A DNA stretch of 37,870 bases from a virus. Positions 20,553 to 28,500 of the stretch are shown piece after piece (position 1 is the first letter of the stretch; each line of letters starts with the position of its first letter). The notes under the pieces were generated by a model that saw only the letters and a list, made by a program, of their open reading frames with translations, made no database searches and was not told the origin of the DNA. The stretch is from IMG/VR virus record IMGVR_UViG_3300043427_001029, positions 1 through 37,870 of that record. The stretch is one strand, 5' to 3'. The position numbers were made by a program, and so were the translations under genes.

Positions 20553-20634
20553 GGGTAGGTGTCCGAGTGGTTAATGGAAACGGACTGTAAATCCGTCGGC
20601 TCCGCCTTCGGGGGTTCGAATCCCTCCCTACCCA
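20553..20634 (+). tRNA. tRNA-Tyr(GTA)
   Basis: Acceptor GGGTAGG/CCTACCC, anticodon stem CGGA/TCCG around CTGTAAA (anticodon GTA), long variable arm, T-arm GGTTCGAATCC. Confidence 0.94.
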
Positions 20635-20638
20635 TTAA

Positions 20639-20711
20639 GGAAACATAGCTTAGTTGGTAAAGCATTCGACTGATAATCGAAAGACCACTGGTTCAAGTCC
20701 AGTTGTTTCCA
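20639..20711 (+). tRNA. tRNA-Ile(GAT)
   Basis: Acceptor GGAAACA/TGTTTCC, anticodon stem TTCGA/TCGAA around CTGATAA (anticodon GAT), T-arm ACTGG/CCAGT. Last tRNA of the cluster. Confidence 0.94.
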
Positions 20712-20717
20712 TTAAAA

Positions 20718-20741
20718 AAGACCCCGAAGGGTCTTAGTTTT
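20718..20741. terminator. Bidirectional intrinsic terminator
   Basis: AAGACCC (20718-20724), tetraloop CGAA, GGGTCTT (20729-20735), with As before and a T-rich stretch after, so it can work for both strands. It separates the tRNA cluster from the minus-strand micro-genes. Confidence 0.9.
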
Positions 20742-20823
20742 ATTTCATTGCCATCGCAAGTTGTGCTTGTTTCAAGCGTTTTTCTTTTTCGATTCGTCTA
20801 CGAATAACTTCTAACCAACTCAT
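20740..20823 (-). CDS. Micro-protein, 27 aa, basic helix
   Basis: MSWLEVIRRRIEKEKRLKQA and a short end: one amphipathic basic helix. AGGAGGT lies seven bases before the ATG, and the ATG overlaps the preceding stop as ATGA, which supports translation. Function unknown. Confidence 0.55.
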   Translation of the reverse strand: MSWLEVIRRRIEKEKRLKQAQLAMAMK

Positions 20824-20978
20824 TGTGCTACCTCCTCATTCTTACATGGGCGGTAGGCAACACCACGATATGTATTCTGTGGATGTGCTGGTGCATGAGT
20901 TTGTGAATACCACTTACGATATTCTTCTTTAGGGGTGTCAGTGTTATACTGGCAACCACGATAAGTTGCTTGTGACAT
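20820..20978 (-). CDS. DUF4278-like small protein, 52 aa
   Basis: Two copies of an YRG-containing unit (TYRGCQYNT near the start, TYRGVAYRPC near the end) recall DUF4278, a domain of unknown role found mainly in cyanobacteria. AAAGGAGC precedes the ATG. It overlaps the next gene as ATGA. Confidence 0.6.
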   Translation of the reverse strand: MSQATYRGCQYNTDTPKEEYRKWYSQTHAPAHPQNTYRGVAYRPCKNEEVAQ

Positions 20979-21057
20979 TGGATTTGCTCCTTTACTTGTG
21001 TAAAGTGCGTTCCTTCGGTTTCCCTACTTCCGCCTATACAGGTGAACGTTGGATTAT

Positions 21058-21237
21058 TTAGTTTGGTAATTCTGTATCAACAGATACTTTTTTGATAAGG
21101 TAAAGTAGAACTTCTCTTTTGTATTCATCTAGCTCTCGTTCACAACCCTCGTTCTTTGCTTGCATACGAATTTCTGGGTGAACTGTATGTAAGTCTTCCA
21201 GTAACAGATTGATTGCTGCTCTCTGTGCGTTTGTCAT
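21058..21237 (-). CDS. Hypothetical helical protein, 59 aa
   Basis: Starts MTNAQRAAINLLLEDLHTVH and continues as charged helices. It overlaps the tail of the gene upstream by 98 bases in another frame; this one has the more protein-like composition there. Function unknown. Confidence 0.55.
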   Translation of the reverse strand: MTNAQRAAINLLLEDLHTVHPEIRMQAKNEGCERELDEYKREVLLYLIKKVSVDTELPN

Positions 21238-21376
21238 AGAGTTTACATTCCTTTGGAGCTATTTGTTTTATTTCCCACACTAAATCATTCTTATCTTTGG
21301 GAGCAATATTTTCCTGTGCGTATACTCTTCCAGCTAAAAGTTGTGCTTGTAAGCAGGTAAGTATAAGTGATTCCAT
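21140..21376 (-). CDS. Small protein with hydrophobic N-terminus, 78 aa
   Basis: The start MESLILTCLQAQLLAGRVYA could be a short signal or anchor, then DLVWEIKQIAPKECKLYD, a plausible folded segment. The rest (from about residue 47) is Ser/Arg-rich and overlaps the next gene. Its start codon shares one base with the preceding stop. The real end may be conserved only in part. Confidence 0.5.
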   Translation of the reverse strand: MESLILTCLQAQLLAGRVYAQENIAPKDKNDLVWEIKQIAPKECKLYDKRTESSNQSVTGRLTYSSPRNSYASKERGL

Positions 21377-21702
21377 TAGTCGCGTTGCCTCCAGTCGTCG
21401 GGTTTGTCTCTACCTTCGCTGAAGAAATCTACGATGTCATCAACACTTTCGAATCTTCTGATACCTTTGGCATCGTTTCCAATGCCACCGATATCAAGTT
21501 GGTTTAAAAAATCATCCATATCACCTTCCACCATATCAGGGTTGGCGGCAGTGCGTCTTGCTTGACGTAGCATGGTTGCAGCAGAACGATTTGCTTTGGC
21601 AAGCTTCTCTGCCCAAATCATATCGTTCAAATCTACTGACTCCCCACTTATAATTTTGTCACAGATTGATTGTAATCTCAGTCGATATTGCGTGGAAAGC
21701 AT
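21376..21702 (-). CDS. Conserved-looking helical protein, 108 aa
   Basis: N-terminal helices with QYRLRLQSICDKIISGE and an Arg-rich middle (MLRQARRTAANPD), then an acidic C-terminus (MDDFLNQLD, DDIVDFFSEG). The mix of basic and acidic ends is typical of small phage regulatory or assembly proteins. The function is unknown. Upstream on the minus strand, TTGACT with a TATAGT 19 bp away is a weak promoter candidate. Confidence 0.65.
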   Translation of the reverse strand: MLSTQYRLRLQSICDKIISGESVDLNDMIWAEKLAKANRSAATMLRQARRTAANPDMVEGDMDDFLNQLDIGGIGNDAKGIRRFESVDDIVDFFSEGRDKPDDWRQRD

Positions 21703-21794
21703 ATTATGTATAGCAATAATACTATATTTAGTGTGGGTATGCGTTAGTCAATCCCCAATATATGAATAAACTTATCGAACCAAACAAACAAATA

Positions 21795-21923
21795 CTAGTG
21801 AGAACTAGGTGGTTCATCTTTCATTTCCTCGTATGCTAATTTTAAAATGTAATAGATAACGTATGCAGTGCCTGCCAATCCAACTCCAAGAATAATAAAC
21901 ACTCCCCAAGGTAAGTTATTCAT
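21795..21923 (-). CDS. Single-pass membrane micro-protein, 42 aa
   Basis: MNNLPWGVFIILGVGLAGTA begins a membrane helix (about 6-29), followed by a short acidic tail. The start overlaps the preceding stop by eight bases. Function unknown; part of a run with several such peptides. Confidence 0.6.
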   Translation of the reverse strand: MNNLPWGVFIILGVGLAGTAYVIYYILKLAYEEMKDEPPSSH

Positions 21924-22026
21924 CTTCGTCTTCGTATGTGGATGGTTCTTCAAATAACTCATCCATTTTTTGTTGGAAAACTATTTCTTGTAGTTCTTGC
22001 AAATCTTTTTCTGTTAGAGTTATCAT
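21916..22026 (-). CDS. Acidic micro-protein, 36 aa
   Basis: MITLTEKDLQELQEIVFQQK followed by an acidic end (YEDEDE). One helix likely. Overlaps neighbours on both sides (ATGA and ATGAATAA). Confidence 0.5.
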   Translation of the reverse strand: MITLTEKDLQELQEIVFQQKMDELFEEPSTYEDEDE

Positions 22027-22202
22027 TTGTCCTTAAGTATTTCTTCTATTCTTTTACGCATGTTTGTGCTATCCTGTTTCATGTAATCTCTGCATGAATA
22101 ACCACGCTGCCCTCTCATGATACATGTTCCTTGATAGAACATGGTGGCAGCAAATACTAATAGCAATACAATGCCTATTATTTCAGGGTAATGTTGAGCC
22201 AT
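22023..22202 (-). CDS. Single-pass membrane protein, 59 aa
   Basis: A membrane helix (about 7-25) is followed by a basic, Cys-bearing cytoplasmic or periplasmic tail (CIMRGQRGYSC) and a charged helix. It overlaps its neighbours by 4 and 25 bases. Function unknown. Confidence 0.6.
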   Translation of the reverse strand: MAQHYPEIIGIVLLLVFAATMFYQGTCIMRGQRGYSCRDYMKQDSTNMRKRIEEILKDK

Positions 22203-22366
22203 GGTAGTAGTGGTGGGATTACTCCAATGAGTCGAAGCAAACCTTCAGCAAAAAGAGACAAAACAACCCAGCCAACACACATTGAGATAATCGAAGCATT
22301 ACGATTATGTTGTCGTATTGCATCATCAATCATCTCCTGAACTTCTTCTTTGGTTACTTGTGTCAT
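22178..22366 (-). CDS. Small membrane protein with helical N-terminus, 62 aa
   Basis: MTQVTKEEVQEMIDDAIRQH is a charged helix; residues 25-50 form a hydrophobic segment. Overlaps on both sides. The pairing of a coiled-coil start with a membrane anchor is common in cyanophage small proteins. Confidence 0.6.
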   Translation of the reverse strand: MTQVTKEEVQEMIDDAIRQHNRNASIISMCVGWVVLSLFAEGLLRLIGVIPPLLPWLNITLK

Positions 22367-22466
22367 GGATTTTAGCGATTCCTATAATGGGAAACATTAC
22401 TAGGGCAAAGCAAAGGATGCCCAAACTGATGGGATTATTTAAGATTTTAACTATCAGATGAGTCAT
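22326..22466 (-). CDS. Membrane micro-protein, 46 aa
   Basis: MTHLIVKILNNPISLGILCF leads a membrane helix (about 12-33) followed by KIHDTSNQRRSS. It overlaps both neighbours by 20 and 41 bases in other frames, but the membrane segment and position argue for a real gene. Confidence 0.5.
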   Translation of the reverse strand: MTHLIVKILNNPISLGILCFALVMFPIIGIAKIHDTSNQRRSSGDD

Positions 22467-22659
22467 TTTTCTTTACATTGATATAGCATTCAATTGGCTT
22501 CTGAGTTTCAGAATCAAAGTTTTGATCCAAGTAAACGCAAAGTTTTTGAATGATTTTGATATATTCATCATGCATCCAGTCACTACCAGTTTCGTGGTAG
22601 GCATAATGTTTACATGCTGTGATGATGCGATTAACATCTCTGCTTGATAGGTTATACAT
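22447..22659 (-). CDS. Hypothetical protein, 70 aa
   Basis: A small helical protein (MYNLSSRDVNRIITACKHY, then DEYIKIIQKLCVYLDQNF) with a polar tail. The start shares a base with the preceding stop (TAATG). Function unknown. Confidence 0.6.
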   Translation of the reverse strand: MYNLSSRDVNRIITACKHYAYHETGSDWMHDEYIKIIQKLCVYLDQNFDSETQKPIECYINVKKNDSSDS

Positions 22660-22790
22660 TAGAATACCTCGTAATACATGATGATGTCTCCATCTTTTCT
22701 GTGGTAATCTAAATGACGTTTACCCCAAGGAATAATTCGCCATTCAGTTGTCCCATCCCATTTTAGCAGACAAATACTGATTCGCCGCAT
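22659..22790 (-). CDS. Micro-protein, 43 aa
   Basis: MRRISICLLKWDGTTEWRII, then a basic stretch and YYEVF. Beta-rich. First gene of the minus-strand run; no clear Shine-Dalgarno, so the start is uncertain. A second short frame overlaps its 5' part. Confidence 0.45.
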   Translation of the reverse strand: MRRISICLLKWDGTTEWRIIPWGKRHLDYHRKDGDIIMYYEVF

Positions 22791-22862
22791 TTCTTCACGA
22801 TGTCTTTATCGTATTTAGATGCGTCAAAATACTCATTAGGATTTGCTGACAAAAGAGGGGGC

Positions 22863-22891
22863 TTGACATGGGAGATGAGATGCTATATACT
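22863..22891 (+). promoter_or_regulatory. Sigma70-type promoter of the hli/petF operon
   Basis: TTGACA (22863-22868), 17 bp, TATACT (22886-22891). The 13 bases AGGGGGCTTGACA (22856-22868) are identical to the psbA promoter (29437-29449). Confidence 0.85.
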
Positions 22892-22915
22892 ATGTAAAGA
22901 TTCGTTACAAAACAC

Positions 22916-23125
22916 ATGACCGTTACCACCAATGAGTATGGGCAACAAAATATGTTTGCCAAGGAACCTGCGATGTACATCTCCGATGAGGATGCCATCA
23001 AGTATGGCATGATGACTCACAACGAACGTGCAGAGCTTGCCAACGGGCGCTGGGCTATGCTAGGATTCGTTGCTGGCATCGTGTCCTACGTTGCCACTGG
23101 CAAACTCTTTTTCTTCATCTTCTGA
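22916..23125 (+). CDS. hli: High-light-inducible protein, 69 aa
   Basis: Carries the HLIP/CAB signature ERAELANGRWAMLGFVAGI (about 42-60), a single thylakoid-membrane helix that binds chlorophyll and carotenoid and protects photosystems, followed by a hydrophobic C-terminus. Cyanophages carry many such genes to keep the host's photosynthesis working. The 41-residue N-terminal extension is longer than in minimal HLIPs. It leads a five-gene operon. Confidence 0.95.
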   Translation: MTVTTNEYGQQNMFAKEPAMYISDEDAIKYGMMTHNERAELANGRWAMLGFVAGIVSYVATGKLFFFIF

Positions 23126-23138
23126 CAATCGTTTGACA

Positions 23139-23225
23139 ATGGCAGAACTTACATTTACAATTACTAGTGTTGCCTTCTTCGTATTACTGGCAGCATCCGT
23201 AGAAAAACTTTGTGAAACTTACTAA
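23139..23225 (+). CDS. 28-residue single-pass membrane peptide
   Basis: [20 protein letters not shown], then a short polar end with one Cys. The ATG follows the hli stop by 13 bases, and the stop shares a base with the ferredoxin start (TAATG), strong evidence for translation. Size and layout recall the tiny subunits of photosystem II, cytochrome b6f and NDH-1, but I do not recognise it as any of them. Confidence 0.65.
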   Translation: MAELTFTITSVAFFVLLAASVEKLCETY

Positions 23226-23515
23226 TGGCATATAACATTACCCTTCGTTCCCCTGACGGCACCGAGCAAACTATTCAGTGTGCTGAGGATCAATACATTC
23301 TCGAAGCAGCAGAAGAAGCAGGCGTAGACCTTCCTTCGTCATGTAAAGCTGGTGCCTGCTCTGCTTGCGCTGGTAAACTGATTGAAGGTGAAGTTGATAA
23401 TGAGGAGCAATCGTTCCTCGATGATGATCAGCTAGCAGATGGTTGGGTGCTCACTTGTGTTGCTTATCCCAAATCTGATTGTGTAATTCTTACTGAACAA
23501 GAAGAAAACCTTTGA
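23225..23515 (+). CDS. petF: Plant-type [2Fe-2S] ferredoxin, 96 aa
   Basis: The cluster ligands are Cys40, Cys45 and Cys48 (CKAGACSAC) and Cys78 (VLTCVAYP), in standard spacing. Acidic surface near residues 54-72 is typical of photosynthetic ferredoxins. It takes electrons from photosystem I and passes them to reductases such as bilin reductases, FNR or others. Length is that of the family. The halogenases of this window need reduced flavin, so this ferredoxin could be an indirect electron source, which is speculation. Confidence 0.95.
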   Translation: MAYNITLRSPDGTEQTIQCAEDQYILEAAEEAGVDLPSSCKAGACSACAGKLIEGEVDNEEQSFLDDDQLADGWVLTCVAYPKSDCVILTEQEENL

Positions 23516-23529
23516 ATACAGGAATTGAT

Positions 23530-23703
23530 ATGATTTATAATACTGGTGACATGCTTGGGCAATTTGCCCTTGCTCTCACTGAACTGGTTGAAAGTGGTGC
23601 TTGGGATAGAGATGATCAACTTAAAGTCTGTGTTGCAGGCACCCTAAAAAAAGACAAATTTATTGTAATCCAAAACACTACTAAAAGAGGAGAAACAAAA
23701 TGA
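23530..23703 (+). CDS. Hypothetical protein, 57 aa
   Basis: Begins MIYNTGDMLGQFALALTELV and ends in a basic tail. AGGA lies six bases before the ATG at 23530. It overlaps the following hli start as ATGA. Its place inside the photosynthesis operon suggests a link, but no motif shows it. Confidence 0.6.
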   Translation: MIYNTGDMLGQFALALTELVESGAWDRDDQLKVCVAGTLKKDKFIVIQNTTKRGETK

Positions 23704-23819
23704 AATTCGGATGGACCCCTGAGGCTGAGATTCTTAACGCTCGTCTCGCAATGCTTGGTTTCGTAATCGCAGTCGGAACCTATGTCACAACTGGTCAGAT
23801 TGTCCCAGGCGTTTTTTGA
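23700..23819 (+). CDS. hli: Short high-light-inducible protein, 39 aa
   Basis: MKFGWTPEAEILNARLAMLG has the core E-x-x-N-x-R-x-A-M-x-G of HLIPs followed by a membrane helix and a short end (GQIVPGVF). It is the minimal form, below most length cut-offs. GAGGAGA precedes the ATG, which overlaps the upstream stop. Last gene of the operon, closed by a hairpin. Confidence 0.92.
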   Translation: MKFGWTPEAEILNARLAMLGFVIAVGTYVTTGQIVPGVF

Positions 23820-23828
23820 TTGGTATTA

Positions 23829-23861
23829 ATAAATAATCGGAGGGTATACCCCTCCTTTTTT
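23829..23861 (+). terminator. Operon terminator with late motif ATAAATA just ahead
   Basis: GGAGGG (23839-23844), loop TATAC, CCCTCC (23850-23855) and six Ts form a clear terminator for the hli operon. ATAAATA (23829-23835) lies three bases before it; the predicted late start (about 23841) falls in the left arm. The halogenase starts 12 bases after the T-tract with no Shine-Dalgarno. Confidence 0.8.
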
Positions 23862-23872
23862 ATTAATTTGAT

Positions 23873-25309
23873 ATGCATATTTGTATAATAGGATCGGGCG
23901 CTGCTGGGTGGCAGGCATGTAATTTATTTAAAAATAAATCATATGTGAAAAAAATAACCATAGTGGGATCTCCCCATATTCCTTCTATAGGTGTGGGTGA
24001 ATCCACAACTATAGATTTCTGCGAACTCCATGATAAAATAGGTGATGATCTATCAGATTTTATACGAGAGACTGATGCAGCAGTAAAGTATGGAGTCTAC
24101 TATAAGAATTGGTCAGAACGTAATTGGTTACATCATTTAAAATGCACTGATCATTTTAGAAAGTATGATATAAACATTCATGAATATGGTAAACGATTAG
24201 GAAGCAAAGGAAACGTTTACATTCATGATCTCATAGGCAAGTTTTTATTTCAAGCAACAACAAACAATCATATTCTAAACGGAATAGGAACTAAACCATC
24301 TCAGTTTTTAGAGTATCCTAACTCTTGGCACTTTGATGCTGGGAAGTATATAAAGTATTTAAAGAAACTTGCATTAAAAAATGACAACGTAGTGTTTGTT
24401 GAAGACACAATAGTTGATTGTGTATTTGATGGTGATGTTATACAAGAAATTATTTCTGAATCTGGTAGAAGAATCAAAGCAGACTACTACATCAATACTA
24501 GTGGTGCTACCGAGAAAACAAACAGAATTTTTAGACAAGAATATACTGATTTGTCTGATGTTCTATTGACAGATAAAGCACTATTTTATCCTTTGAAATA
24601 TGAAAATAAGAAAAAACAATTTCATCCATATACTATAGCTAAAACAATGAAATATGGGTGGCGTTGGATTACACCAACGTGGTCTCGTGTGGGAACTGGA
24701 TATGCTTTTAGTTCTAGGCATATCAGTATAGACCAAGCAGTAGATGAATTTGTCAAAGATATAGGTGATGAAACTATAGTGCCTAACGTGGTTGACTTCA
24801 AACCCAAATATAATAAAGTTACTTACAGAAAGAATAGTTGTTCTGCTGGTATGGCAAATGGATTCTTGGAACCATTAGATGCTCCTGGACTTGCATTAAC
24901 ATCTTACATATTATTTGGTCTGGAAGATATATTTGAACGAGGTAAATCTATAGTAGATTTGAATGATTATCTATCTGAGAGTTATAAATGGTGGGCATGT
25001 TTTATTCTTGCTCAATATAAAACTTGTTATAGAAATGATACTGACTTCTGGATAGATCATAAAAATGTTCACTATGATTTCTATCAAGGTATTGTTGATA
25101 ACTTAGGAACAGAATTGGATTCAACTGCTGGTGGATTAGCAAAAACTCCATGGATGGATATGATGATGTTTTATCACACCATGTCAGCAAAAAACCTCAA
25201 ATGGAATTCTGAGAAACCATTTGAGGTTTTGAGTCCTGCATCTAGAACAATTGACCACTATATGTGGATATCAAAATTTCATTCTGCTTGTGGTAGCGAT
25301 GCCTGGTAA
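23873..25309 (+). CDS. Flavin-dependent (tryptophan-type) halogenase, 478 aa
   Basis: A FAD site GSGAAG (8-13) is followed by SIGVGEST, AAVKYGVYYKNW (Lys72 at the catalytic Lys position), WRWITP (about 263-268, the WxWxIP signature kept almost intact) and FLEPLDAPG (about 330, matching the EPLES element). This copy keeps more of the diagnostic residues than the one at 16816. It should add halogen (Cl or Br, both plentiful in sea water) to an electron-rich ring, using FADH2. Substrate unknown. Its 3' end overlaps a convergent gene by 31 bases. Confidence 0.8.
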   Translation: MHICIIGSGAAGWQACNLFKNKSYVKKITIVGSPHIPSIGVGESTTIDFCELHDKIGDDLSDFIRETDAAVKYGVYYKNWSERNWLHHLKCTDHFRKYDINIHEYGKRLGSKGNVYIHDLIGKFLFQATTNNHILNGIGTKPSQFLEYPNSWHFDAGKYIKYLKKLALKNDNVVFVEDTIVDCVFDGDVIQEIISESGRRIKADYYINTSGATEKTNRIFRQEYTDLSDVLLTDKALFYPLKYENKKKQFHPYTIAKTMKYGWRWITPTWSRVGTGYAFSSRHISIDQAVDEFVKDIGDETIVPNVVDFKPKYNKVTYRKNSCSAGMANGFLEPLDAPGLALTSYILFGLEDIFERGKSIVDLNDYLSESYKWWACFILAQYKTCYRNDTDFWIDHKNVHYDFYQGIVDNLGTELDSTAGGLAKTPWMDMMMFYHTMSAKNLKWNSEKPFEVLSPASRTIDHYMWISKFHSACGSDAW

Positions 25310-25524
25310 GCAGCAACAACTTCTTCCGTCCATGTAGCAGCAGCGATAGCAGCAACTCTTGGGTCTTCGTTTGAAACATCATCGCCTGGGTTGATTACAT
25401 GGCGATGAAAACTGGCAGCAACTTCTGTGCCATCTTTGAGGATTTGATCTCTTCTTCTTACTTGGATAGATCCGTTGAGTAGAACTTCGATCTTATCTAC
25501 TACTGAAACTTCTTCTAATGCCAT
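25279..25524 (-). CDS. Hypothetical small protein after the tail fibre, 81 aa
   Basis: A beta-rich start (VSVVDKIEVLLNGSIQVRRRD) is followed by a charged stretch, VAAIAAATWTEEVVAAYQAS and a short end. Layout fits a small virion or fibre-associated protein. A minus-strand late motif lies upstream at 25562-25570. No function recognised. Confidence 0.65.
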   Translation of the reverse strand: MALEEVSVVDKIEVLLNGSIQVRRRDQILKDGTEVAASFHRHVINPGDDVSNEDPRVAAIAAATWTEEVVAAYQASLPQAE

Positions 25525-25561
25525 TAGGGTTATTCTCCGAACAAGACAGGTTTAGGCAGAG

Positions 25562-25570
25562 TTATTTATT
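25562..25570 (-). promoter_or_regulatory. Minus-strand late motif AATAAATAA
   Basis: Read on the minus strand, AATAAATAA overlaps the stop of the fibre gene and lies 38 bases before the ATG of the 81-residue gene, a usual position for a late promoter. Confidence 0.5.
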
Positions 25571-28500
25571 AGGTAGTGTAATATGTTGCTGAAAAAGTTA
25601 TTGTGCTGTTGCCAGTTACGCTGCCTCCAGAATAAACGGTTGAACTGTTACCTCCCGCTATACCAAAACCTACATTAGATGTACCAACGTAAATTACGCC
25701 AAAATAGCTTGGTGCAGCAAAAGGAAGATTGCTAGTTATTGTTCCCCCAGCACCGCCTATTGCAATACTAGTAGATCCCGATAACGTAAATGTTATGAAA
25801 ACTTGTCTACCAATTTTTGTGTAAGTCCCAGAAGAGCTAAACGTTCCAGTAACAGTGAGACCTCCACCTTGATTGGGTGTCCAAGTTCCCTCTTCATAAT
25901 CACTCAACAACTCAGAAGTCATGCCAGCATTATTGGCATTAGCAGAGAAGTCGATACCTTTACCAGCAGCAAATCTAAAATTATTTGAGCTGTAAACTTC
26001 AGTTGAAGAAACTAAGAAATGATTTGATCCATCACTATCATCGGCATTAATGAAGAAAGCATCATCTGTTTTGAGACCCATTCTAATTTTACCAGTGCCT
26101 TGTCTGGTAAATCTCATATATGATTGATCTTGTGCTGTTAGTTGCCTATCAATTCTAAAAATACCTTGAACATGTAAAGCATCTTGGGGAGATGTATTTA
26201 AAATACCAACTCTATTGTTTGTAGCATCAACAAATAATGTGTTGGTATCAACTGTGAGGTTTCCACTTACTGTGAGTGATGAGAGAGTTCCAACCTGTGT
26301 CAAACTTGAAGTAGTAACACCAGCACCAATACTCCAAGAACCAGTAGTAGGACCGAGTGTAGTTGTTAATCCGTTTGCAACCTGAACGTTACCAATTCTG
26401 TATTGCTTACCAGTAGCAAGGTCGAAGTGTTCTGTGGATGTAAATGCTGTTGTAGCGTTCACATAAGTGATAGACTTATCAGTGGTTCCCTTAACACGGA
26501 AACCTCCACCATCAGCTGTGGTATCTGTAGCACCAGTTGATACAAACGTAGCAGTGCCAGAAGAACCAGTAACTGTATTTGATAGTGTAGCAGTATTGTT
26601 TGTGATAGAAACAATTGTAGTTCCTGCTGGGACACTTAAACCAGCGGTGGAAATACTAACTACCATACCAGGAATCAATCCTGTAACAGGTGTAATAGCA
26701 GTGATGTTAGCACTATTACTTACGATACTTGCTGTAAATGTTCTGGCAGAAATATCAGCAAGATCAATCAGTTTATCATCAACACTTAAAATGTTAGTAT
26801 TAATACTTGTTGTTGTGCCATTGACAACCAAGTTACCACTGACTGTCAAGTTGCCACCAACGTTTGCGTTTTGTGGTAGAGTAACGTCAAAGTTAGAATC
26901 ACCACGAACCCATGTAGCAGTGCCAGAACCAATAACTAACTGGTTATCACCTGATGGTGTTGGTGGTGTATAAGTTACGTTGGTGCTGTTACCATCTGGA
27001 GCAGGACCAATCAATACGTTGCCGCTACCAGTAGCTCCACCGCCAGCATAGTAACCAATCGCAACGTTGTTATTACCAGTCGTGTTACCTTCTAGAGTAT
27101 TGGAACCAACGCCAACGTTTCTTTCTCCACCTAGAATAGCAGTCAATGCTGATCTACCAATAGCAATGTTATGCTGACCTGTGCTTGCGTTGGTTAGTGC
27201 TTGATAACCGATAGCAACAATCGAAGCACCAGAGTTGATTGTCTTCGCAGCTTCAAAACCAATTGCTGTGTTTTGACTACCAGAAGTGTTTGAGTTTAGG
27301 CAGTTGTACCCCATTCTGGTGTTAGTGGCAATTGCGTTACCACCTCTACCAATAGCGATTGGGTTTGCAGTGCCACCGCGAATAGTGAAGTCAGCGTTAA
27401 CAAAATCTACTGTTCCATTTAAGTTGATTGCATCGCCAACAACGTCACCTAGATTTGTTGTTCCGTTTACACTTAAACTATTTCTTATGGTTGTTGTGCC
27501 AGTTGTTGCACCGATATTGACAGCAGTAGCAGCACCAAAAGCATTAATCGTTGTTGCTGTGGTGTTAAAGACCGCGAACGTAGTACTACCAGTGAGAATA
27601 CTGGTTGTGATTGTTGGAGATGTTCCAAACACTGCAACACCAACACCAGTTTCATCACTCAGAACACCACGAAGTTGTGCTGAAGTTGTTGAAGCAAATA
27701 CTGATAGGTTGTTAGTCGTGTAAACAACAGTTCCACCAGTACCGAAACCAATAGTAGAAGAATCAGTTCCGCTGAATGTTAAGGTGTTGTTACATGTTAG
27801 AGTTTTGCTGTTAGCAATTGTCAAAGTTCCGTTAGAAACTTGAGTAATTGCTAAACCATTGATTGTTGTAGCAGTGGCAGCGCCAAGAGTTGGAGTTGTT
27901 AGTATTGGATTAGATAGTGTTTTATTTGTGAGAGTTTGAGTTTCTGTTTCAGTTACAAATCTGTTGGCAACTGATCCGTCATAACTTCTCCAGTATCCAC
28001 CAGATTCAAACCATTGGAGAATGTTATATGTTTGAACTAATCCAGATGCGTTAGTTGTTCTGTTGATTTTAATACCAGAATCAGTGCCTACTAGATTATT
28101 TCCTTTTCTTAGTTCTATTTCGTTATCAGCAACAACTAAAGTTGTAGTATCTATTGTGGTAACGCTACCTGTTACTGTTAAAGCTCCATTAATAGTGACA
28201 ACACTTCCGTTGTCTGAAATGATGCTATTGACTAATTGTTTATTAGAGTTATCCCATTTTAATAATCTAGAGTCAGTAAGATTGACTACATTTTTTAAAG
28301 AAAATACGGTGGAAGTTTCTGCTAATCCTCCCGTGGAAGAAACTGAGTAAGTGGTGTTTGTATCGGTACTTGTTATTGTAATAGTACCACCAGATTGAGA
28401 AACTACCGATGCACCACCAGCTGCAATTGTGATATCACCAGATGTTAAAGTTCCTGCAGTTGCTGATTGTAGACGAGTAATCGTATTTGTATCTGTACTA

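Noticed and set aside
22750-22840. A 29-codon minus-strand frame that opens with TTG and overlaps the 43-residue micro-gene
   Set aside because: No ATG or Shine-Dalgarno, and it runs into the hli promoter region; not enough support.
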